Part shown: positions 6,778-13,458 of the stretch, piece after piece | How the letters are laid out: every line of letters starts with the position of its first letter | How positions within the stretch are numbered: position 1 is the stretch's first letter | Source: Candidatus Peregrinibacteria bacterium | GTDB taxonomy: Bacteria; Patescibacteriota; Gracilibacteria; UBA1369; LOWO2-01-FULL-3 | Reading direction: 5' to 3' | Assembly: GCA_018664365.1 (NCBI GenBank) | Contig: JABJOK010000015.1 | Coordinates: 1 to 15,661 of the forward strand | DNA length: 15,661 nucleotides | Made by a program: the position numbers and the translations under genes | The notes under the pieces: generated by a model | Databases searched by the model: none | Told to the model about the DNA's origin: nothing | The model's input: the letters and a program-made list of their open reading frames with translations, nothing else

Positions 6778-8228
6778 GCTTTCAATTTGTAACGTTTTCT
6801 ACCTACACGTTCAAACATGTCGTTGTTTTTCAGAGCAAGAACAATTGTAATTTTCTTCACCTGACGTTTATCAAGAACCTTTTTAACTATCTCATCTTGA
6901 GACAATTCACCAAACTCTTCCAGCACACGCTTGATAACAGCGCCAACAGTTCCTTTCTCATACCCCCACTCATCAAGGGCATATATCCCGCGACCAATTA
7001 AGACAAATTGTTCATGACGAATCAATTCATTATGAACAGCCTGTAAATTTATTCTACGACTATCAAAACCAGCAGCTTCAATCATCTCTGCAATTGAAGA
7101 AAAATGCATAGGCTTTTTCTCGGCTCTTAAAATATACAAAATCTTGTCCCTCAATGTTCTTGGATGAATATGTCTCCACTCAAGTAGACCAACTAACTCG
7201 TCCTCAAGTAAAGTCATTCGCTTATCAATATTGATCAAAGATTTTGTCTTTGGGATATCAAAACTTATCTCAGCAAAAATGTCCTTCATATCTCTATGAA
7301 TCTTATCAAGACTCTTAACATTCCCATATTTGTGTAATTGATTAACCATTTTCTCAGAAGCAAACTTCAGAGAATAATCAGGCAAATCACGAAGCCTAAC
7401 ATAGGGATGAAAATTAATAGTATTGCCAACACAATCCAAATCCTCATGCAGGACCATAGCCAAATGAAGACAAGAAGGATCAACGTTAAAAGAATCCGGA
7501 AGGACCTTCTTCATGTCATGCCCCACTAAATCCTCGCGAAGCAAACCCCCGTGACTTCGTACAGCATCAGCTGCAAAATCATGGATATGACGTAGAGCAG
7601 TATTAAAAACATTTCGCTTCATCTTAGACAATGCATTCTTTTCAATCTGACGAACTCTTTCTCGTGTAACAGAAAAATCGCTACCAATACTTTCCAAGGT
7701 CGTTTTTTTGAAACCGTCCAACGCGAAACGTTTTTTAACAACAAGCTTCTCCTTATCAGACAACAGCAAAAGAAGATTACTTACAAGTTCAGGCAAATCG
7801 TTCACGGTTTCAGCAAGTGAAACATTGTCCATGAAATGAGGGGTTATATTGACAAAACTGATTATAAAAAGCTTTTGCCAATCAAGCAAAGAAAAGGTCT
7901 TGTTAGACTTGTCAAAATAGTGGCTTATTCGATAATTGTCACTCAAACATGTACCCAATTGAGTGAACTGTTCGTATTTTTTCCTTTGCATCAACCCATT
8001 AAGCTTCCGCCTCAAGGAGCTAACATGAACATCAACGGTATTAGTTGGGCAAAAAATATTACGATCCCAAACCTCCTCAAGAATTTGAGTTCGACTAACA
8101 ACTCTTCCAGCATTACGAAGCAAATATTCCATAAGAGAAAATTCCTTATTACGCAAACTAACTAAATTGGAATTAACAAAAACTTTTCTAGAGAAGGGAT
8201 CAAGTTTTATTGCGCCTTGAACGATCAT
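6774..8228 (-). CDS. Composite regulator: OmpR-type winged helix + sigma-70 region 4 + HARE-HTH
   Basis: A 484-residue probable transcription regulator with three DNA- or RNA-polymerase-related parts. Residues ~5-102 match the OmpR/PhoB winged helix: L-R-N-K-E-F-S-L-M-E-Y-L-L-R-N-A-G-R-V-V-S-R, E-E-V-W, and N-T-V-D-V-H-V-S-S-L-R-R-K-L. No receiver domain precedes it. Residues ~150-208 match sigma-70 region 4: L-S-D-K-E-K-L-V-V-K-K-R-F, then a helix-turn-helix with V-T-R-E-R-V-R-Q-I-E (187-196). Residues ~355-424 resemble HARE-HTH, the fold of Firmicute RNA polymerase delta: L-R-D-K-I-L-Y-I-L, I-A-E-M-I, L-Q-A-V-H-N-E-L, G-R-G-I-Y-A-L-D-E-W-G. A small winged-helix-like end follows (425-484). 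The linkers 103-150 and 209-355 match nothing I know. There is no sigma region 2, so it cannot act as an ordinary sigma factor on its own. Divergent from the DUF3467-dtd-glyRS operon. Confidence 0.85.
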   Translation of the reverse strand: MIVQGAIKLDPFSRKVFVNSNLVSLRNKEFSLMEYLLRNAGRVVSRTQILEEVWDRNIFCPTNTVDVHVSSLRRKLNGLMQRKKYEQFTQLGTCLSDNYRISHYFDKSNKTFSLLDWQKLFIISFVNITPHFMDNVSLAETVNDLPELVSNLLLLLSDKEKLVVKKRFALDGFKKTTLESIGSDFSVTRERVRQIEKNALSKMKRNVFNTALRHIHDFAADAVRSHGGLLREDLVGHDMKKVLPDSFNVDPSCLHLAMVLHEDLDCVGNTINFHPYVRLRDLPDYSLKFASEKMVNQLHKYGNVKSLDKIHRDMKDIFAEISFDIPKTKSLINIDKRMTLLEDELVGLLEWRHIHPRTLRDKILYILRAEKKPMHFSSIAEMIEAAGFDSRRINLQAVHNELIRHEQFVLIGRGIYALDEWGYEKGTVGAVIKRVLEEFGELSQDEIVKKVLDKRQVKKITIVLALKNNDMFERVGRKRYKLKA

Positions 8229-8250
8229 TACAAAAAGTTACAACAAGAAG

Positions 8251-8278
8251 ATATTAACCAAGGATAAAAAAAGAACAA
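8251..8278 (-). promoter_or_regulatory. Candidate promoter of the composite regulator
   Basis: On the minus strand TTGTTC (8273-8278), a 16-nt gap and TAATAT (8251-8256; 4/6). The hexamers are modest, but the -10 ends 22 nt before the ATG at 8228, the usual distance in this window. An alternative pair, TTGGTT (8256-8261) with TAACTT (8235-8240) at 15 nt, would make the message nearly leaderless. Confidence 0.35.
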
Positions 8279-8338
8279 CAAAAGAAAAAAGGGGAATCAG
8301 AATACCGCTCCAACTAGGGGAATAACTAGCTATCAAAA

Positions 8339-8362
8339 CTGTTGTTGAAAAAAACACAACAG
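8339..8362. promoter_or_regulatory. Inverted repeat CTGTTGT-N10-ACAACAG, possible operator
   Basis: A perfect 7-bp inverted repeat (8339-8345 and 8356-8362) encloses the -35 box (TTGAAA, 8345-8350) of the operon starting at 8396. It lies upstream of the predicted start site, so it should not be transcribed from that promoter; DNA binding is more likely than an RNA hairpin. The half-site ACAACA recurs at 8240-8245 and 8275-8280, near the divergent regulator gene. The arm spacing would suit a dimeric repressor or activator. Confidence 0.4.
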
Positions 8363-8373
8363 GTATATAGACT
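8345..8373 (+). promoter_or_regulatory. Candidate promoter of the DUF3467-dtd-glyRS operon
   Basis: TTGAAA (8345-8350), 17 nt and TAGACT (8368-8373; 4/6). The -10 ends 22 nt before the ATG at 8396. The predicted leader is about 15 nt without an SD, so there is no space for a T-box or riboswitch. Confidence 0.5.
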
Positions 8374-8395
8374 TTTAAGCATATAACCCACAAAT

Positions 8396-8653
8396 ATGGC
8401 TGATCAAAAGAAGTACAACATCAAGATCCCAGAAGACCAAGAAAGCGGAGTTTACTCAAACGCAGTCTCTGTTCACTTCAATGGAAATGAATGCATCATA
8501 GACATGGCGTACGTCATGCCTAATGTTAAGGAACCAACTCTAAAGGTTGTAAGCAGAGTGAACATGAGTCACAGAACAGCAGAATCATTTCTAAAAGTTC
8601 TTTCAAATGCGATGCTGGACTTCAAGAATAAAAATGATAAAAAGGAGGAATAA
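8396..8653 (+). CDS. DUF3467 family small protein
   Basis: 85 residues. The pattern of the small DUF3467 family is visible: Y-S-N-A-V-S-V-H-F (20-28), a middle strand with I-I-D-M-A-Y-V-M-P (34-42), then K-V-V-S-R-V-N-M-S-H-R-T-A-E-S-F-L-K-V-L (50-69), which corresponds to the family's V-x-S-R-V-x-M-S-P segment and closing helix. No catalytic residues stand out and the family's role is not established to my knowledge. No membrane segment. It heads an operon: its TAA overlaps the dtd ATG by one base (TAATG), so the two are probably coupled. Its coding end carries the SD for dtd. Confidence 0.75.
   Translation: MADQKKYNIKIPEDQESGVYSNAVSVHFNGNECIIDMAYVMPNVKEPTLKVVSRVNMSHRTAESFLKVLSNAMLDFKNKNDKKEE
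8641..8648 (+). promoter_or_regulatory. Strong Shine-Dalgarno AAAGGAGG for dtd
   Basis: A near-perfect SD lies inside the last codons of the DUF3467 gene, 4 nt before the dtd ATG at 8653. It is the only strong SD seen in the window and sits at an internal operon junction; first genes of transcripts here have none. Confidence 0.8.
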
Positions 8654-9099
8654 TGAAAGCGGTAATTCAAAAATCAGACTCGGCCAACGTAAAAGTTGAA
8701 AACAAAACTGTTGGAGAAATTTCAAGAGGACTAGTGATCCTATTAGGAGTAACAGAAAACGACACTAAAGACGATGTGAACTACCTAGCTGAAAAAATAT
8801 CCAACATGAGGTTATTTGAAGACGAAGAAAAGGGATTTGAAAAATCACTATTGGAAGACAGTAAAGAAGCACTCGTTATCTCACAATTCACTCTGTACGC
8901 AAGTACAAAAAAAGGGCGTCGACCTGATTTCAACCAAGCAGCAAAAGGAGACGTCGCTGAACCTCTCTACGAATATTTCTGCGATCAACTTACCCAGAAA
9001 GGGATAAAGGTAGAAAAAGGAGTATTTGGAGCAATGATGAAAGTCGAGCTGACAAATTCCGGACCAATCACTATAATCGTCGACAGTAAAGAAGTTTAA
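8653..9099 (+). CDS. dtd: D-aminoacyl-tRNA deacylase
   Basis: Hydrolyses D-aminoacyl-tRNAs, and Gly-tRNA(Ala) in characterised members, recycling free tRNA; a cytoplasmic homodimer with an RNA-based mechanism. 148 residues, the standard DTD length. Visible motifs are the start M-K-A-V-I-Q-K, G-L-V-I-L-L-G-V (26-33), S-Q-F-T-L-Y-A (77-83), G-R-R-P-D-F (88-93), G-V-F-G-A-M-M-K-V-E-L (123-133) and N-S-G-P-I-T (135-140). The last holds the cross-subunit Gly-cisPro pair that gives chiral selectivity and distinguishes DTD from archaeal-type Dtd2. Many DTDs have Asp-Gly-Pro-Val where this one has Ser-Gly-Pro-Ile, a mild change. It is translated by coupling with the DUF3467 gene, and glycyl-tRNA synthetase follows after 10 nt. 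Confidence 0.96.
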   Translation: MKAVIQKSDSANVKVENKTVGEISRGLVILLGVTENDTKDDVNYLAEKISNMRLFEDEEKGFEKSLLEDSKEALVISQFTLYASTKKGRRPDFNQAAKGDVAEPLYEYFCDQLTQKGIKVEKGVFGAMMKVELTNSGPITIIVDSKEV

Positions 9100-9109
9100 C
9101 AAATACACC

Positions 9110-10501
9110 ATGGCAAAAGACCAAAAAGATCAAATGGAAAAAGTAGTTTCACTCTGCAAGAGAAGGGGATTTGTTTACCCAGGGTCAGAAATATATGGAG
9201 GACTAGCAAACACATGGGACTACGGACCATATGGAGTTTTGCTAAAAAACAACGTAAAGAATTTTTGGTGGAAAACTTTTGTACAGGAAAGATCCGACAT
9301 AGTTGGACTTGATTCCGCAATCCTAATGAATCCTAAAATATGGGAAGCATCAGGACACGTAGGATCATTCTCAGATCCACTCATGGACTGTAAAAACTGT
9401 AACGAAAGAGTAAGAGGAGACAAGCTGATCGAAGACAACCTAAGTATAGAAGAAGCAGTTGGAAAATCATTAAAGGAAATTGCAGCAATAATAAAAGAAA
9501 ACGATCTCAAGTGCCCTAAGTGTGGCAAGTGCGATTTTACAGCACCTAGAGAGTTCAACCTGATGTTCAAGACCCATCAAGGAGTAGTAGAAGAAACAGC
9601 ATCAGCAGTTTATCTAAGACCAGAAACAGCACAGGGGATTTTTGTAAATTTCAAAAACATAACACAAACAACGCGTCAAAAAATCCCATTTGGAATAGCT
9701 CAAATTGGGAAATCATTTAGAAATGAAATTACTCCAGGAAACTTCACCTTCAGAACTAGGGAGTTTGAACAAATGGAAATAGAATACTTCATAGCACCAC
9801 CAGAGAAAAAAGATCTTAAAGAAAAATTCAAAGAGTGGCAGGACACATGTTGGAAATGGTACCTAGACCTTGGGGTAAAGAAAGACAACCTACGGTATAG
9901 AGAGCATGAAGCAGACGAGCTATCACACTACTCGACAATGACATTCGACATTGAGTATAAATTCCCATTTGGATGGGGAGAACTGATGGGGCTTGCATAT
10001 AGAGGATGTTTTGACCTATCTCAACATCAAAAGTATTCAGGTGAAAAATTAGAATACACAGACCCACAAACTAATGAAAAATATGTTCCACATGTAATAG
10101 AACCATCATTCGGAGCAGACAGAACTACTCTAATAACAATGCTAGACGCATACCATGAAGACGAAATAGACGGAGAAACTCGTGTCGTAATGCAGTTCGA
10201 TCCAAAGATTGCACCTATAAAAGCCGCAATATTCCCGCTAATGAAAAAGCCAGAACTACAAGGAGCAGCTCAGGAAATATTCAAAAAATTAAGCAAAAAA
10301 TACCAGGTAGAATATGACGAATCAGGTGCGATTGGGAAAAGATACCGAAGGCAAGACGAAATCGGGACACCTTTCTGTATTACATTCGATTACGAGAGTA
10401 TTGATGACAAAAAGGTGACACTCAGGGACCGCGATACATTAAAACAAGAACGAGTCGAAATAGACCGACTTGAGGAAATCTTAGAAAAAAAGCTTTCTTA
10501 A
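9110..10501 (+). CDS. glyS: Glycyl-tRNA synthetase, dimeric (alpha2) class II type
   Basis: Charges tRNA-Gly. 463 residues in one chain, typical of the single-gene bacterial/archaeal/eukaryotic-like GlyRS and unlike the two-subunit glyQ/glyS enzyme of many bacteria. In order: R-R-G-F-V-Y-P-G-S-E-I-Y-G-G (18-31) with W-D-Y-G-P-Y-G (36-42); Zn-ribbon-like C-K-N-C (94-97) and C-P-K-C-G-K-C (135-141); R-P-E-T-A-Q-G (170-176); motif 2, F-R-N-E-I-T-P-G plus R-T-R-E-F-E-Q-M-E (203-223); W-G-E-L-M-G-L-A-Y-R-G (289-299); motif 3, E-P-S-F-G-A-D-R (331-338); and a C-terminal anticodon-binding domain from about 367. Motif 3 has Phe and Ala where E-P-S-x-G-V-D-R is common. Third gene of the operon; weak or no SD, so it may depend on coupling with dtd. 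Confidence 0.97.
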   Translation: MAKDQKDQMEKVVSLCKRRGFVYPGSEIYGGLANTWDYGPYGVLLKNNVKNFWWKTFVQERSDIVGLDSAILMNPKIWEASGHVGSFSDPLMDCKNCNERVRGDKLIEDNLSIEEAVGKSLKEIAAIIKENDLKCPKCGKCDFTAPREFNLMFKTHQGVVEETASAVYLRPETAQGIFVNFKNITQTTRQKIPFGIAQIGKSFRNEITPGNFTFRTREFEQMEIEYFIAPPEKKDLKEKFKEWQDTCWKWYLDLGVKKDNLRYREHEADELSHYSTMTFDIEYKFPFGWGELMGLAYRGCFDLSQHQKYSGEKLEYTDPQTNEKYVPHVIEPSFGADRTTLITMLDAYHEDEIDGETRVVMQFDPKIAPIKAAIFPLMKKPELQGAAQEIFKKLSKKYQVEYDESGAIGKRYRRQDEIGTPFCITFDYESIDDKKVTLRDRDTLKQERVEIDRLEEILEKKLS

Positions 10502-10524
10502 AGCAAAATCAACACATTTCCCCC

Positions 10525-10553
10525 TTTCAAAACCAGGCTTTTTTTGGTATAAT
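10525..10553 (+). promoter_or_regulatory. Extended -10 promoter of the membrane ATPase gene
   Basis: A perfect TATAAT (10548-10553) is preceded by TGG, forming an extended -10 (TGnTATAAT). The -35 is poor (TTTCAA 10525-10530 at 17 nt or TTCAAA 10526-10531 at 16 nt), as is usual for extended -10 promoters. The -10 ends 20 nt before the ATG at 10574; the leader is A-rich with no SD. Confidence 0.7.
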
Positions 10554-10573
10554 ATAAGGAAATAAAAATAAAT

Positions 10574-13237
10574 ATGTACGGAATTTGGGAATACATTAAG
10601 GAAAACCCTCTACAAATACTGATAATTGCAATTTTAGTACCAGCAATTTTGTGGTATCTACTGCTATTACTCAGATATATAGCACAATACAAACAGTCAA
10701 AAAAACTTGTCTTCATAAGAGTAACAATGCCTAGAAAGGATTCCCAGAAAGACGATCAGAAGGCAACAGAAAAGGATTTTAAAGAAAAAATAGATGTAAT
10801 GTCTCAGTTTTATAGAAACTTACACGAGACAAGCGAATTAAATCTATTAAATCAAATCAAAACCACAATACTTAGGACAAACATATTTACATTCGAACTA
10901 GTCGCACATCAAAAAGTAATCGACTTTTACATAACAACGCCTGACTACTATAAGGATATACTTGAAAAGCAGGTGACGTCATATTATCCAGATGCAGATG
11001 TTCAATACCTTGAGGCCTATGAGTACAAGCTCCCAAAGAATAAAATGAAGGGATACTACGCTTATCAAGAAAAGCCCTTTTGGTTCCCCATGAAAACATT
11101 TAAGGAAGTAGAGAACGATCCATTAAACGACCTATCAAACATATTTTCAAAACTAACAGATAATGAAACCGCAATTATTCAAGTATTAGTGAGGCCAAAA
11201 AGTGATAAATGGACAAAAAAAGCTACAGAAGTAGGAGAAGCATACTTCAAAGGAAAGGAATCTGGAGGATTTAAGATCCCAGTACTTGGACCATTTGTAA
11301 ATGTGCTAAAAGGAATATTCCTGGGGTATGACAAGATGGAGCAAGATTCAGCAAAAGGCGGTGACGGGTATGTAAGAATGCTGCAATCTAAAGAAGAAGT
11401 AGCAAAAAGAATGGGAGAAAAATCATCACAGTCTGGTTTTGACACAGTAATTAGACTTCTAGCAGCAGCAGAAACAGAAGTTAAGGCAGACGAAATCGCT
11501 AACAACATGGTCGTAGGATTAAGCTTATTCAAAGACCCAAGTTCAAACTGGCTACAAACACGGAGGGTTCTATTTATAGATTCATGGAACGACAAATGGA
11601 TAGAATTCAACTTCAAGCACAGGGTCATGGACTGCAGACCACTTTTCGGAATTGGTGAGAAAAAATCAATACTATCAGAGGACGAACTAGCAAGTGTGTT
11701 TCATTTTCCAAGTAGCAAATACAACTACACACCAAACATCAGATGGTTGGACTACAAAGTACTACCTGCACCTACGAACATGCCAACAGAAGGCATAACG
11801 TTAGGAAACAACGTATATAGAGGATCAAAGACAGAGGTGAAGTTCCTAAAAGGAGACAGGTCAAGACACCATTACATAATCGGAAAATCAGGTTCAGGTA
11901 AATCAGCGCTTCTCTCGTACATGGCACGACAAGACATCGCCAATGGAGATGGAGTATGTTTGATAGACCCCCACGGAGACCTAGTTGAGGATATTCTTAC
12001 ATACGTACCAAAAGAACGCGCAAAGGACGTTATAGTATTTGACCCAGCGGACCAAGAAAGACCAATGGGACTGAATATGCTAGAAGCCAATACCCCAGCA
12101 GAAATAGACCTAGCTTCATCGCAAGCTACTGAAATATTCATAAAACTGTTCGGAGATGAAATATTTGGACCAAGAATCCAGCATTACTTCAGAAACGCCT
12201 GCCTAACACTAATGGAAGACAAAGAAGAAGGAGCAACTCTAATAGATATTCCAAGAATGTTTACCGATGATGCCTTTATGAAGTACAAGGTCAAAAAGAC
12301 AACAAACCCAATAGTAAAATCATTCTGGCAACATGAATATGCAAATACAGGAGATAGAGAAAGACAGGAGATGATCCCATACTTCAGTTCAAAGTTTGGA
12401 CCATTCATCACGAATACAATAATGAGGAACACAATAGGACAAAAAAAATCTGCCTTTGATTTTAGAAAAGTAATGGACGAAAAGAAAATCCTCCTAGTTA
12501 AATTATCAAAAGGTAAAATTGGAGACCTGAATACACAGCTACTTGGACTAGTAATAGTTGCAAAAATTCAGCAGGCAGCAATGAGTCGTGCCGATATACC
12601 TGAATCAGAACGAGAAGATTTCTTCCTATATGTGGATGAGTTCCAAAACTTTGCTACAGACAGCTTCTGCTCAATCCTATCAGAGGCTAGAAAATATCAT
12701 CTGAATTTAATAATGGCACACCAGTATATAAATCAGCTGGTGGTATCAAAATTCGGTAACAGCTCAACACAAATTAGAGACGCTGTATTTGGTAATGTGG
12801 GTACAATGTGCTCATTCAAAGTAGGTGCAGACGATGCAGAATATCTAGCAAAAGAATACGCTCCACTTCTAACAGAACAGGACGTAATAGGAATCGCAAA
12901 CTACAAAATGTATATGAAGCTCAATATAAAGAACGCAACATCACGACCATTTTCAGTTGCGACAATTTGGGATACATCTACTCAAAATCATAAAGTGGCC
13001 AAAATCATAAAAGAATACTCAAGACTTAAACATGCGCGAAAGAAAGAATTCGTAGAAGAAGAGATCGTTACAAGAATTGGAATAAATACAGATGCCCCAC
13101 CAGTAGACATGGACAATATTCCAGGAAAAAAAGGTAAGAAAAAAGAAGAAGGAGGAAATCCATTTGCGGCAATGATGCAAAACTCTCAAGCAAAGCCAAA
13201 CCCGCCCGCAGCAAAGACACCCAAAGCAGATAAGTAG
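10574..13237 (+). CDS. Membrane-anchored VirD4/TraG-like ATPase (type IV secretion DNA-binding family)
   Basis: 887 residues. One membrane helix near the N-terminus (12-37) with a basic cytoplasmic flank (R-Y-I-A-Q-Y-K-Q-S-K-K). Residues ~60-410 form a large domain I cannot match to classical VirD4. It contains a hydrophobic segment near 235-255 (F-K-I-P-V-L-G-P-F-V-N-V-L-K-G-I-F-L). The motor domain follows: Walker A G-K-S-G-S-G-K-S (437-444), L-I-D-P-H-G-D-L (about 459-466), Walker B F-F-L-Y-V-D-E (683-689) with F-Q-N-F-A, and M-A-H-Q-Y-I-N-Q-L (about 717-725), the usual TraG/VirD4 sensor region. The tail (about 840-887) is Lys/Pro-rich and probably disordered. Likely a hexameric inner-membrane motor moving DNA or protein. 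No relaxase, VirB-type or pilus gene is in the window, so the substrate is unknown. Similar orphan ATPases are, from memory, widespread in CPR genomes. The stop codon is 1 nt from a convergent tRNA. Confidence 0.85.
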   Translation: MYGIWEYIKENPLQILIIAILVPAILWYLLLLLRYIAQYKQSKKLVFIRVTMPRKDSQKDDQKATEKDFKEKIDVMSQFYRNLHETSELNLLNQIKTTILRTNIFTFELVAHQKVIDFYITTPDYYKDILEKQVTSYYPDADVQYLEAYEYKLPKNKMKGYYAYQEKPFWFPMKTFKEVENDPLNDLSNIFSKLTDNETAIIQVLVRPKSDKWTKKATEVGEAYFKGKESGGFKIPVLGPFVNVLKGIFLGYDKMEQDSAKGGDGYVRMLQSKEEVAKRMGEKSSQSGFDTVIRLLAAAETEVKADEIANNMVVGLSLFKDPSSNWLQTRRVLFIDSWNDKWIEFNFKHRVMDCRPLFGIGEKKSILSEDELASVFHFPSSKYNYTPNIRWLDYKVLPAPTNMPTEGITLGNNVYRGSKTEVKFLKGDRSRHHYIIGKSGSGKSALLSYMARQDIANGDGVCLIDPHGDLVEDILTYVPKERAKDVIVFDPADQERPMGLNMLEANTPAEIDLASSQATEIFIKLFGDEIFGPRIQHYFRNACLTLMEDKEEGATLIDIPRMFTDDAFMKYKVKKTTNPIVKSFWQHEYANTGDRERQEMIPYFSSKFGPFITNTIMRNTIGQKKSAFDFRKVMDEKKILLVKLSKGKIGDLNTQLLGLVIVAKIQQAAMSRADIPESEREDFFLYVDEFQNFATDSFCSILSEARKYHLNLIMAHQYINQLVVSKFGNSSTQIRDAVFGNVGTMCSFKVGADDAEYLAKEYAPLLTEQDVIGIANYKMYMKLNIKNATSRPFSVATIWDTSTQNHKVAKIIKEYSRLKHARKKEFVEEEIVTRIGINTDAPPVDMDNIPGKKGKKKEEGGNPFAAMMQNSQAKPNPPAAKTPKADK

Positions 13238-13238
13238 C

Positions 13239-13315
13239 TGGTGTCAGGGGGGAGACTTGAACTCCCGACCTCTGGGTTATGAATCCAACGCTCTAACCAG
13301 CTGAGCTACCCTGAC
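13239..13315 (-). tRNA. tRNA-Met (CAT), elongator type, CCA encoded
   Basis: A full cloverleaf of 77 nt with CCA. Acceptor stem GTCAGGG/CCCTGAC, T8-A9, D stem GCTC/GAGC, anticodon loop TTCATAA with anticodon CAT at 13279-13281, T arm GGGAG/CTCCC with loop TTCAAGT, discriminator A and encoded CCA (13239-13241). The paired first acceptor base pair and the D-arm type separate it from the initiator. The anticodon stem (TTGGA/CCCAG) has an A-C mismatch next to the loop (31-39) and a T-G pair at 27-43. The alternative is tRNA-Ile2, where TilS changes CAT to lysidine, but the overall form fits elongator Met better. It lies 18 nt downstream of the initiator tRNA. Confidence 0.93.
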
Positions 13316-13333
13316 ACGCTCAAAGCGATTTTT

Positions 13334-13408
13334 TGGTTGCGGGGGGGAGATTCGAACTCCCGACCTCCGGGTTATGAGCCCGACGAGCTGCCACTGCTCT
13401 ACCCCGCG
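13334..13408 (-). tRNA. Initiator tRNA-fMet (CAT), CCA encoded
   Basis: 75 nt with CCA. The hallmarks of the bacterial initiator are present: an unpaired C1-A72 at the acceptor end (CGCGGGG against CCCCGCA) and three G-C pairs in the anticodon stem (GGG...CCC around the loop CTCATAA; anticodon at 13374-13376). T arm GGGAG/CTCCC with loop TTCGAAT, discriminator A, encoded CCA (13334-13336). The D loop is short (AGTGGCA). First of two tandem CAT tRNAs, with its own promoter upstream. Confidence 0.96.
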
Positions 13409-13422
13409 ATATTTCGCAAAAA

Positions 13423-13451
13423 AGAATAATCAAAAGCTTATACAAAGTCAA
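13423..13451 (-). promoter_or_regulatory. Promoter of the tandem tRNA-Met genes
   Basis: On the minus strand TTGACT (13446-13451; 5/6) is followed after 17 nt by TATTCT (13423-13428; 4/6). It lies wholly between the divIC-like stop (13459) and the initiator tRNA 5' end (13408). The predicted start is about 8 nt upstream of the mature tRNA, so a very short 5' leader would be removed by RNase P. Confidence 0.6.
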
Positions 13452-13458
13452 ACTCGAA

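Noticed and set aside
10488..10506. Terminator-like GCTTT-AAG-AAAGC plus T-run on the minus strand at the end of the glyRS gene
   Set aside because: The stem is only 5 bp with two G-C pairs, overlaps coding sequence, and no minus-strand gene reads toward it. On the plus strand no T-run follows.
10498..10716. Minus-strand 72-codon frame at the start of the ATPase gene
   Set aside because: It is antisense to a well-supported gene and its promoter, has no family features, and is explained as a shadow frame.
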